Below, piece after piece: positions 1-7,440 of a stretch of 64,000 nt of DNA (its first letter is position 1; each line of letters starts with the position of its first letter). Source of the stretch: Pseudomonas sp. P8_229 (GTDB lineage: Bacteria > Pseudomonadota > Gammaproteobacteria > Pseudomonadales > Pseudomonadaceae). The stretch covers positions 710,501-774,500 of the forward strand of contig NZ_CP125378.1 in the NCBI RefSeq assembly GCF_034008635.1. Direction: 5' to 3'. Under the pieces are notes generated by a model, which ran no database searches, had not been told where the DNA came from, and was given only the letters and a program-made list of their open reading frames with translations. The translations under genes and the position numbers were made by a program.

Positions 1-2
1 GG

Positions 3-140
3 CAGCGCCAGTCCCGTCATCGCGAAGCACTGGATCTGCTGACCCCGATCTACCAACGCTTCAGCGAAGGCTACGCCACCCCGGATTTGCGCAAGGTGCG
101 CTTACTGCTCGACGCGTTGCGCGGCGAGTTGCACACCTGA
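3..140 (+). CDS. C-terminal end of a winged-helix/ATPase (NB-ARC plus TPR) regulator, partial
   Basis: The frame is open from the left edge and ends at TGA 138-140. It encodes 45 residues that include LLTPIYQRFSEGYATPDL and LLLDALRGEL. This is the characteristic last helix pair of large predicted-ATPase transcriptional regulators whose TPR-like tail ends in a 'Y.RF.EG..T.DL' motif. Only the tail lies in the window, so the gene length and its N-terminus are unknown. It converges with the neighbouring minus-strand gene of the same family and the two overlap by 39 bases. The family assignment is by recognition of the tail motif only. Confidence 0.6.
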   Translation, partial: QRQSRHREALDLLTPIYQRFSEGYATPDLRKVRLLLDALRGELHT

Positions 141-1559
141 GCCGGATCGATTTCGTCCGTGGTACAGGGTATGACGGTGCACGATGTCGCTTAGCTCAGC
201 GCTGGTTTCCAGCTGTTCACGGACATAACAGCGAACGGTATTGAGCATCCGATAGCGCAGCGGATCTGCGCCCCGCTCCACCGTCAGCCATGACTTGGCG
301 GCCAGGCGCTCGATAATCGCCGTCAGATGCGCACCATCAATGACCTGCAACGCAGCCTCCTCGGTGAAGGCCATCTTGAACACCGACAGGCGCTGCAAGA
401 CCCGTTGCTCGCTGGCCTTGAGATCCTGATAGCTCCATTCCAGTGCGGCGTTCATGGACTGAAGCCGTGCTACCGCCGTGCGTCGACCATGACTGAGCAG
501 GCGCAGACCGTTATCCAGTTGCGTCTGCAGCCCCACCAGCGCCAGCGCATCGATCTGCGCGGCCGCCAGTTCAATGGCCAACGGCAAGCCGTCGAGGCGC
601 CGACAGATGTCGCACACGGTTGGCAGATCCTGCTCGCGCAGGCTGAAATCGTGCTGACGGGCACGAGCGCGGCTGACCAGCAGTTGCACTGCCGAATAGC
701 CCATGGCCTCGTCGACAGTGCCCGGCGTCGATGCCTTGGGAAAGGTCAACGGCGCCACCGCTTGCAGGGTCTCGAGATCGGCCTGCAACGGTTCGCGACT
801 GGTGACCAGCAGCGCCAGCCGTGGCGCCGCCAGCAGCAGTCGCTCGAGCAGCGCCCGGCACGATTCACGACGGCGTTCGCCGTTATCCAGCACCAGCAAG
901 GAATGGCGCGAGGCTAACGACTCGAACGTGGTGTCGAGGGTGCGCAGCAGATGGTCGAGCAACGACGGAGCATCATCGATAACGGACAGATCGATGTACC
1001 AGACGCCATCGCGGTAATGCTGCAGCAGTAACTCCGCCACACGCAGTGCCACCGTGGATTTGCCGACCCCGGCCGGGCCGGTCAGGGTCATCAGCCGACA
1101 CAGCGGCATTTGTCGCACCAGGCTGCCCACCAGCGAATCGCGGCCGATCACCGGGGTCAGGCGCGCAGGCAAATTATGCTGCGGGGCGTGCAGGGTTTCG
1201 AACACCACTTGCGCAACATTTCGAGCGTGCACCGGGGCGATGAAGCAATAGCCGCATTGCGGCACGTTGACGATGTAGCGCTGACCGTTCTCACCGTCGC
1301 CCAGCGCCCGGCGCAATGCAGCGATGTGCACCCGCAGGTTGATCTCCTCGACCACACTGTCCGGCCACACCCAGGCGATCAGTTGCTCCTTGCGCACCAC
1401 CCGACCGGCGCGTTCGACCAGTACCTGGAGAATATCCAGGGCGCGCCCGCCCATGCGCAACTGCCGGTCACCGTCGAGGACCAGTCGTTGGCGCAGATGA
1501 AACGCGTATGGCCCAAAATACAGGACCGATGCAGCGGGCAAATCGTTGTGGCTGTTCAT
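102..1559 (-). CDS. Winged-helix DNA-binding ATPase regulator, apparently C-terminally truncated
   Basis: This is a 485-residue cytoplasmic regulator. Residues about 14-108 form an OmpR/PhoB-type winged helix (RALDILQVLVERAGRVV, then the recognition region INLRVHIAALRRALG and NVPQCGYCF). An AAA/NB-ARC-type ATPase follows, with Walker A GPAGVGKS at 161-168, Walker B LLVLDN at 221-226 and the sensor-like LVTSREPL at 251-258. Relatives usually run on to about 900 residues with a TPR-rich tail. Here recognisable similarity stops at RHTLYH, and the last 18 residues are arbitrary sequence, partly antisense to the tail of the plus-strand relative at 3-140. I infer that the tail was lost by rearrangement. 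The signal sensed and the target genes are unknown. The ATG at 1559 is the natural start. Confidence 0.8.
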   Translation of the reverse strand: MNSHNDLPAASVLYFGPYAFHLRQRLVLDGDRQLRMGGRALDILQVLVERAGRVVRKEQLIAWVWPDSVVEEINLRVHIAALRRALGDGENGQRYIVNVPQCGYCFIAPVHARNVAQVVFETLHAPQHNLPARLTPVIGRDSLVGSLVRQMPLCRLMTLTGPAGVGKSTVALRVAELLLQHYRDGVWYIDLSVIDDAPSLLDHLLRTLDTTFESLASRHSLLVLDNGERRRESCRALLERLLLAAPRLALLVTSREPLQADLETLQAVAPLTFPKASTPGTVDEAMGYSAVQLLVSRARARQHDFSLREQDLPTVCDICRRLDGLPLAIELAAAQIDALALVGLQTQLDNGLRLLSHGRRTAVARLQSMNAALEWSYQDLKASEQRVLQRLSVFKMAFTEEAALQVIDGAHLTAIIERLAAKSWLTVERGADPLRYRMLNTVRCYVREQLETSAELSDIVHRHTLYHGRNRSGSGVQLAAQRVEQ

Positions 1560-1718
1560 GCCGTTTTCCAGCGCCAGCGGGTCCGAGCTTCATGCTCTCA
1601 GCCTCCGGCGGCTCTCCCTTCCAAGCGTTACCTTTATCTTGGCAGGCGTTGGTGACGGCACAACCTCCGTGCAGGGCGCAGCACGGACATCCGGATGCAC
1701 CGGACGGACAAAACCGCT

Positions 1719-2669
1719 CTAGCTGAACTGTTCGCGGTACTGCGCCGGGGTCAGACCGAGCTTTTCAGCGAACAGAAAACGCATGTGGCGCACGCTGCCA
1801 AAACCGCTTTTATAGGCCACGGTCTTCAACGGCAACTCGCTGGTTTCCAGAAGCTTACGCGCGCAGTCAATACGCGCGTTCTGCAGAAACTCCATCGGCG
1901 TCATGTTCACATCCCGGGCGAACACCCGCGCAAAGTGCCGGGTACTCATGTTCGCCAGACCGGCCATGCGCTCGACCGTAAACGCTTCGTCGAGGTGTTC
2001 CAGCACATGGTTCTGCACCCGGGTGATGGCAGTTTCCTGAGGGGCCACCGCCGCCATCAACGGGCTGAACTGCGCTTGCCCGCCCTGACGCTTCATCACC
2101 ACCAGCAGAACCTTGGCCACGTCCTGGGCGACTTTTTTTCCATGATCCCGGGCGACGACGGCCAACGCCAGATCGATGCCGGCGGTCACGCCTCCCGAGG
2201 TGATCAGATTGCGGTCTTCGGTGTAGATCTGGTCAGTCTCCACCTGCGCCTTGGGGAAGGCCTTGATCAGCCGTTCGGTGTAGTTCCAGTGGGTGGTCAC
2301 ACGATAACCATCGAGCAGACCGGCATGGCCCAGCACAAAGGCACCCGTGCAGATCGAACCATAGCGGCCAGCCTGCCCCACCGACCGTTGCAACCAGGCG
2401 AGTAGCTGCGGGTGCTTTTCGTTATAGGCGCCCGGGCCACCCGGGACCAGCAGCAGGTCACAGGCCGGGGACGGATCGTCGATATGGCGATCAGTCTGCA
2501 CCTGTACGCCATTGGAGGCGCGCAGCATTCCGCGCTCGGTGCCCAGGGTGAGCAACTGGTAGTGATCTTCGGCTTTCAAGTAACGATTGGCGACCGAAAA
2601 CACCTCCATGGGCCCCGCCATGTCGAGCAGAAGAAAGTCAGGAAACAGCACCATTGCCACGGTTTTCAT
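1719..2669 (-). CDS. GlxA family transcriptional regulator (DJ-1/PfpI domain plus AraC HTH)
   Basis: This 316-residue protein has two domains. Residues about 3-170 are a DJ-1/PfpI (class I amidotransferase-like) fold: MAGPMEVFSVANRY, LLLVPGGPGA, and the nucleophile elbow ICTGAFVLGHAG with Cys107. Residues about 215-315 are an AraC-type double helix-turn-helix (VERMAGLANMSTRHFARVF, then VAYKSGFGSVRHMRFLF). Members of this family regulate genes for amine, betaine or arginine-related catabolism; the PfpI domain is thought to sense a metabolite. The gene is divergent from the pirin gene, with about 210 bases between them. The effector cannot be deduced from sequence. Confidence 0.88.
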   Translation of the reverse strand: MKTVAMVLFPDFLLLDMAGPMEVFSVANRYLKAEDHYQLLTLGTERGMLRASNGVQVQTDRHIDDPSPACDLLLVPGGPGAYNEKHPQLLAWLQRSVGQAGRYGSICTGAFVLGHAGLLDGYRVTTHWNYTERLIKAFPKAQVETDQIYTEDRNLITSGGVTAGIDLALAVVARDHGKKVAQDVAKVLLVVMKRQGGQAQFSPLMAAVAPQETAITRVQNHVLEHLDEAFTVERMAGLANMSTRHFARVFARDVNMTPMEFLQNARIDCARKLLETSELPLKTVAYKSGFGSVRHMRFLFAEKLGLTPAQYREQFS

Positions 2670-2881
2670 GGGTAAACATCACTGAAATCAAGGGAAAGTA
2701 GCCAGACCTCGCATTATGGCCAAGTGCGTGGAGAGCGGCGAAAAGAATGCGTGATCGGGTACACAAAACTGTCCACCTGAGAGGGACAGTGTTTCAATTT
2801 CCATCTACTTATTGCACGACTCGGTTAACAGTAACCTTCTCCTCACTCGGACGAATCAACGTCCCGCCAGGAGATTTGATC

Positions 2882-3604
2882 ATGCTGACTATTCGCAAAG
2901 CTTCCGACCGCGGCCTCGCCAATCATGGCTGGTTGAAGTCCTTCCACACCTTTTCCTTCGCCAGCTACCGCGACCCGCGTGAGCAGGGTTTTTCCGACCT
3001 GCTGGTGATCAACGACGACCGCGTGGCGGCCGGCAAGGGCTTCGGCCAGCACCCGCACCGCGACATGGAGATTTTCTCCTACGTGCTCGAAGGCGCACTG
3101 GAACACAAGGACACCCTCGGCACCGGTTCGGTGATCCGTCCCGGTGACGTGCAACTGATGAGTGCCGGCAGCGGCGTGGCCCACAGCGAGTTCAACCATT
3201 CGGCCACCCGGCCTGTGCACTTTCTGCAAATCTGGATCGTGCCGGAAGTGGCCGGGGCCAAACCGCGCTATCAGCAGGAGCACTTCAGCGCGCAGAAAAA
3301 ACGCGGTCGCCTGCAACTGATCATCTCGCCGGACGGCGCTGATGGCTCATTGAAAGTACGTCAGGACGCCCGGGTCTTCGCCGGCCTGTTCGACGGCAAG
3401 GAAAGCGCGACACTGAAATTGCCGGCCAACCGCTACGCCTACGTGCATGTGGCGCGTGGCAGCGTTGAACTCAACGGCGTGCAGTTGCAGGAAGGCGACG
3501 GTGTGCGGGTACGTGAAGAGCAGGCCCTGACCTTGAACAATGGCGTGGATGCCGAGGTGCTGGTGTTTGATCTGCAACCGCAGGAGTTGCCGCAAATGCC
3601 ATAA
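2882..3604 (+). CDS. Pirin family protein (YhhW-like bicupin)
   Basis: This 240-residue cytosolic bicupin is a pirin. The metal ligands expected from the YhhW-type quercetinases are all present: His57 and His59 in GQHPHRDMEIF, and His101 and Glu103 in SGVAHSEFNHS. The start ATG 2882 follows AGGAG about 9 bases upstream; an in-frame extension upstream exists but has no homology. Some pirins degrade quercetin in vitro while others act as redox or transcription cofactors, so the substrate is uncertain. A strong terminator follows the stop. Confidence 0.88.
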   Translation: MLTIRKASDRGLANHGWLKSFHTFSFASYRDPREQGFSDLLVINDDRVAAGKGFGQHPHRDMEIFSYVLEGALEHKDTLGTGSVIRPGDVQLMSAGSGVAHSEFNHSATRPVHFLQIWIVPEVAGAKPRYQQEHFSAQKKRGRLQLIISPDGADGSLKVRQDARVFAGLFDGKESATLKLPANRYAYVHVARGSVELNGVQLQEGDGVRVREEQALTLNNGVDAEVLVFDLQPQELPQMP

Positions 3605-3625
3605 GGCAGGGTTTCGACGCCTGCA

Positions 3626-3657
3626 AAAACGGCCTTCATTTGAAGGCCGTTTTTTAT
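3626..3657. terminator. Rho-independent terminator, probably bidirectional
   Basis: The stem AAAACGGCCTTCA pairs with GAAGGCCGTTTT around a short loop. It is followed by a T run on the plus strand and preceded by an A run, so it can serve both the pirin gene and the converging gene whose stop lies at 3654. Confidence 0.85.
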
Positions 3658-4091
3658 TGTGGTGGAAATGGGTTTGGCAGCATCGACGGTTGGGGGGCGT
3701 GAACGTCCTTGCCTGCCTGAACGGCGGCGAGGGTGGTTTGTATGGCGACATACATGTTGGCCTGGTTGGCGTAATAGGCCCCGACAACGATAGCGACGAT
3801 TCCCAGTAACTGGACGGCCGTTGCTGCCCAGACGTTGGCCTTGACGGTGGCCCCTTGCCTTGCGGCGTCTTGCGCACCTTCGGCAATTTTGCGCATCTCT
3901 TGCGTAATCAGGTCGTAGCGTTTGTCTCGTTCGACTTGAGTTTTGTCACGTTCGACTTGAGTTTTGTCTCGCTCCAGCTGAACAGATAAAAACCCGTCAA
4001 TTTTCATTGATACCGCATCCAGCCGAGCATCCATTCGTGTCTCGATGGTCTCGATCCTGGCATTGAACTCTTCGCGACTGATGGCGCCCAT
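3654..4091 (-). CDS. Hypothetical membrane-anchored coiled-coil protein
   Basis: 145 residues if translation starts at ATG 4091 (MGAISREEFNARIET). A TTG 22 codons upstream (4157), with an AAAGGTG ribosome site, would give 167 residues. Residues 5-80 are strongly charged and heptad-like (a coiled coil), including a repeated TQVERDK heptapeptide. Residues about 88-108 (VWAATAVQLLGIVAIVVGAYY) form one membrane helix, followed by a short polar tail ending in Pro-rich sequence. I recall similar single-TM coiled-coil proteins of unknown function in other Pseudomonas. No partner gene is evident. It converges with the pirin gene. Confidence 0.6.
   Translation of the reverse strand: MGAISREEFNARIETIETRMDARLDAVSMKIDGFLSVQLERDKTQVERDKTQVERDKRYDLITQEMRKIAEGAQDAARQGATVKANVWAATAVQLLGIVAIVVGAYYANQANMYVAIQTTLAAVQAGKDVHAPQPSMLPNPFPPQ
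3920..3982. repeat. 21-bp tandem repeat inside a coding region (about three copies)
   Basis: Two near-identical 21-base units (TTTGTCNCGTTCGACTTGAG) at 3920-3961, plus a degenerate third copy to 3982, encode the repeated heptapeptide TQVERDK on the minus strand. The unit is a multiple of three, so changes in copy number keep the frame and lengthen or shorten the coiled coil by one heptad. Confidence 0.8.
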
Positions 4092-4338
4092 GACTTGCGT
4101 ACCCTGGCCTTTACTCGTTGTGTCACGTTGAAAATGACTGAATTCCCTGGCTTTCAATTCGACACCTTTATCGGGCTACCGATACCGTCCGTGGTATGTC
4201 ACTTGAGTGCGAGCGTGCTGCCTCGCCCCAGCCTTTGAAAACAATAGCCCTCGGTCCTTCGGCTTACAAGCCAGCGGATTCTGCTATCGGCGTAGGCCTT
4301 TTCGTCAGGCGTTGTGAGTTCACCACTGCCAATACGCG

Positions 4339-5214
4339 CTACTCATTTTCCGAGGCAAACACCTCGACGATCTGTTCGATCACCGCCCTCACCCGCGCGG
4401 TATGGCGCAGATCCGCATGGGTCACCAGCCACACTTCATAGGGCTGCGGCCGGGTACGCTGCGGCCAGAGCCTGACCAGCCCGTCGCGCTCGCCCATGTA
4501 CACCGGGATTTCTCCTACACCAATACCCGCCGCAATCGAGCGACGCATCAGCAGGCTCGAACCGAGACTGGCGACGATGCGCCCGCGACTGATCGGCTCC
4601 CCCACCAGCGTCAGGTCTTTGTTGCTCTGCAGGTACGGTTGATAGACCACCAGATCATGCCCCGCGAAAGCACTGCCCTGCTCAGGTACGCCGTGGGCAT
4701 CGACATAAGTCTGCGCGGCAAACAGCCCGGTCGGCCAGCGTGCGATCCGCCGGGCGATCAGGTCCGGGTTGTCCGGCCGGGCATTGCGTACGGCGATGTC
4801 CGCTTCGCGCTTGGCCAGGCTGAGCATCTGCGTGGAGGCGTCCAGTTGCACGCGCACGTCCGGATGCTGTTCATGCAAGCGGGCGATGGCCGGGATCAGG
4901 AAGTCGATGGCCAGCGAATCGGTGGTGCTGACCCGCACCGTGCCGGTCAGGCGATCATCCAGGCCCTGGATCTGCCGCTCGAGCTCGAGCGCCGAATGCT
5001 CCATTTTCTCCACGGACCTGAGCGCCGCTTCACCGACTGCAGTCAGCGCATAGCCGTCGGAGGTGCGCAGGAACAACGTCGCGCTCAGGGACTTTTCCAG
5101 CGCGGTGATCCGCCGTCCGACCGTCGCCTGATCCACGCCAAGCACTCGCGCCGCCCCGCGCAGCGTCGACTCGCGACAGACCGCGAGAAATACCCGTGCG
5201 TCATCCCAGTTCAT
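4339..5214 (-). CDS. LysR family transcriptional regulator
   Basis: This 291-residue LysR regulator has its N-terminal winged HTH at residues about 2-60 (WDDARVFLAVCRESTLRGAA, VDQATVGRRITALEKSL) and a LysR-substrate-binding (periplasmic-binding-protein-like) domain from about 90 to 290. The N-terminal MNWDDARVFLAV resembles the subgroup that regulates neighbouring oxidoreductases. It is divergent from the PIG3-type quinone oxidoreductase gene, with 173 bases between the two starts, so it may regulate that gene. The ligand is unknown. Confidence 0.88.
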   Translation of the reverse strand: MNWDDARVFLAVCRESTLRGAARVLGVDQATVGRRITALEKSLSATLFLRTSDGYALTAVGEAALRSVEKMEHSALELERQIQGLDDRLTGTVRVSTTDSLAIDFLIPAIARLHEQHPDVRVQLDASTQMLSLAKREADIAVRNARPDNPDLIARRIARWPTGLFAAQTYVDAHGVPEQGSAFAGHDLVVYQPYLQSNKDLTLVGEPISRGRIVASLGSSLLMRRSIAAGIGVGEIPVYMGERDGLVRLWPQRTRPQPYEVWLVTHADLRHTARVRAVIEQIVEVFASENE

Positions 5215-5387
5215 CTCATCTCCTGCCGATGCAGATTTGCATCACCGTGCCGCCAAATCGCTGCGCCAAAGCAGCAACAATAGCCGATATCCTCGCCACT
5301 GTTCTCAAGCCTGAAAGGCTTTTGAAGGGAATCATTGCCGAAGACTTGAACTCCCACCTACAGACCCCCTACGCAACAGGACCGGAT

Positions 5388-6386
5388 ATGACACTGCCCA
5401 GCGAAATGACCCGCATCGAAATCACTCAACCCGGCGGCCCCGAAGTCTTGCAGCCCAAGCGCGTACCGCTGCCTGTCGCGGCAGCCGGCGAGGTGCTGAT
5501 CCGCGTGCGCGCTGCCGGAATCAATCGCCCGGACGCCCTGCAACGCGCCGGCAAGTACCCGATGAAGCCCGGCATGAACCCGATCCCCGGTCTGGAAGTG
5601 GCCGGCGAAGTCGTCGCGTTGGGTGCCGGTGTCAGTGGCTTTGCCGTGGGTGACAAGGTCTGTGCGCTGACCAACGGTGGTGGTTACGCCGAGTACTGCA
5701 CGGTGCCCGCCGGGCAAACCTTGCCGATCCCCGAGGGGCTGGACTGGGTACAGGCCGCCGCCCTCCCGGAAACCTTCTTTACCGTGTGGGCCAACCTGTT
5801 CGGCCTCGGTGGCGCGCAACGTGGCCAGCGGGTGCTGATTCACGGCGGCACCAGCGGCATCGGGACGACCGCGCTGATGCTCTGTCGCGAATTCGGTATC
5901 GAAACCTTCGCCACCGCCGGCAGCACGGAAAAATGCGCGGCGATCAGCGAACTGGGTGGGCAGCCAATCAATTATCGCGAGCAGGATTTCGCCACCGTCA
6001 TCGCACAGAAAACCGCAGGCCAAGGTGTAAACGCGATTCTTGACATCATGGGCGCCTCGTATCTCAACGGTAATGTCAGCGCACTGGCGATGGATGGCCG
6101 ACTGGTGATGCTGGGCTTTCTCGGTGGTGGCAAGGCCAACGACATCGACCTGCTGGCAATCATGGCCAAGCGCGCGGTGATCACCGGTTCGCTGCTGCGC
6201 GCGCGAACCGCAGAGGAAAAGGCCGAAATCGCCGAACAGCTGCGCGAGCACGTCTGGCCGGTGCTGGTGGCCGGGCGTTGCCTGCCGATCATCGACCAAG
6301 TCTATTCGCTGCATGATGCGGTCCAGGCGCACGCGCACATGGAAAGCGGTGATCACATCGGCAAAATCGTCCTGCGGGTGGATTGA
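5388..6386 (+). CDS. NAD(P)H-quinone oxidoreductase, PIG3/zinc-less MDR family
   Basis: This 332-residue protein belongs to the medium-chain dehydrogenase/reductase superfamily. The N-terminal GroES-like domain (GEVLIRVRAAGINRPDALQR) lacks the structural and catalytic zinc cysteines, which is typical of quinone oxidoreductases. The Rossmann dinucleotide-binding motif is HGGTSGIGT at 152-160. The length and the late segment GSLLRARTAEEKAEI fit the TP53I3/PIG3-like subfamily. ATG 5388 (AGGA about 9 bases upstream) is preferred; M7 at 5406 is an alternative. It is divergent from a LysR regulator. The physiological quinone or enone substrate is unknown. Confidence 0.87.
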   Translation: MTLPSEMTRIEITQPGGPEVLQPKRVPLPVAAAGEVLIRVRAAGINRPDALQRAGKYPMKPGMNPIPGLEVAGEVVALGAGVSGFAVGDKVCALTNGGGYAEYCTVPAGQTLPIPEGLDWVQAAALPETFFTVWANLFGLGGAQRGQRVLIHGGTSGIGTTALMLCREFGIETFATAGSTEKCAAISELGGQPINYREQDFATVIAQKTAGQGVNAILDIMGASYLNGNVSALAMDGRLVMLGFLGGGKANDIDLLAIMAKRAVITGSLLRARTAEEKAEIAEQLREHVWPVLVAGRCLPIIDQVYSLHDAVQAHAHMESGDHIGKIVLRVD

Positions 6387-6495
6387 GCCGCAGCATTTTG
6401 TAATCGTTGCGGGCACACGGCGGTCGAAAAACTCACGCGCAGACCAAGGCATCTGGTAAAAAGCCTTCTTTGTCTGCGCTGTGGTGAACCGTTTA

Positions 6496-7440
6496 ATGTT
6501 CCTTTCCTTCATGACCCGTCTGCGTCGCCGTCGTCTGGCGTTCGCCTGCATGGTTGCGCTGATCATTGGCGTACCGACGAGTTGTGCCGTTCTCGAACAC
6601 ACCGAGCGCAAGCTGCTGTTTCGCATCGAGCCAGGCACGGCCGGCTGGTATCACGGCTTGCCGGGTAGCGTGCAGGAGCTCGACTTGCAGCCAAAAAGCT
6701 TCAAGGCCGGGCAGAACATTCATGCCTGGTGGTGGCCAGCAGAACGGCCGAATGCCCCGGCGATTCTCTATCTGCACGGTGTGCGCTGGAATCTCACCGG
6801 GCAGTTGTTCCGTATCGAGCAATTGCGCGCGGCGGGCTACTCGGTACTGGCCATCGATTACCGTGGTTTCGGCCAGAGCAAGGGTGATCTGCCCTCGGAA
6901 AGCAGCGTGTATCAAGATGCCCGCGTGGCGTGGGAGCGCTTCAAACTGCTGCAGCCCGACCCGAGCAAGCGCCTGATCTACGGCCACTCCCTGGGTGGCG
7001 CTGTGGCGATTGATCTGGCGGCCGAACTCGGCCAGGACGCTGCCCGGGACCATACACCGCTGCCGGTCAAGGGCCTGGTGATCGAGTCGACATTTACCTC
7101 TCTCGCCGATGTGGCGGCTGCAGTGGCCAACACCTCGCTGCCGGTGCGCTGGCTGCTGTCGCAGAAGTTCGATTCCATCGACAAGATCGCCGAAATTCAC
7201 ATGCCGCTGCTGGTGGTGCACGGCATGGCCGACGCCTTCGTGCCGCCGCGCTTCAGCGAGCAGCTGTTCAACGCCGCGCAACAGCCCAAGCGATTGCTGC
7301 TGGTGCCTGGCGCCACCCACAACAACAGCATGGCGCTGGGCGGACAGAATTACCGCAAGGCGATCGATGCACTGATGCAGTCCAGACCCGCGCCTCGTGT
7401 GGCCAGCCCGACAGTGGCGCGCAGCGCCCAGGACTCCTAG
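6496..7440 (+). CDS. Alpha/beta hydrolase (serine aminopeptidase/ABHD-like), membrane-anchored or exported
   Basis: This is a 314-residue alpha/beta hydrolase. The N-terminus (Arg-rich residues 8-13, then AFACMVALIIGVPTSC) is a signal or anchor; Cys30 could be a poor lipobox. The oxyanion region is LYLHGVRWNL. The nucleophile elbow is GHSLGG with Ser165, with Asp246 in HGMADAFVP and His275 in GATHNN completing the triad. The start is uncertain: ATG 6496 has GGTGAA upstream, GTG 6481 lies 5 codons earlier and ATG 6511 5 codons later. The stop overlaps by 3 bases the stop of the convergent ABC transporter gene. The substrate is unknown. Confidence 0.82.
   Translation: MFLSFMTRLRRRRLAFACMVALIIGVPTSCAVLEHTERKLLFRIEPGTAGWYHGLPGSVQELDLQPKSFKAGQNIHAWWWPAERPNAPAILYLHGVRWNLTGQLFRIEQLRAAGYSVLAIDYRGFGQSKGDLPSESSVYQDARVAWERFKLLQPDPSKRLIYGHSLGGAVAIDLAAELGQDAARDHTPLPVKGLVIESTFTSLADVAAAVANTSLPVRWLLSQKFDSIDKIAEIHMPLLVVHGMADAFVPPRFSEQLFNAAQQPKRLLLVPGATHNNSMALGGQNYRKAIDALMQSRPAPRVASPTVARSAQDS

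Noticed and set aside
3920..3982. Short tandem repeat as a CRISPR or regulatory array
   Set aside because: The units are in frame within a gene, contiguous, have no spacers and encode a heptad repeat.
6481..6495. GTG 6481 as start of the alpha/beta hydrolase
   Set aside because: It has no ribosome site; ATG 6496 has a weak one, though the choice is uncertain.
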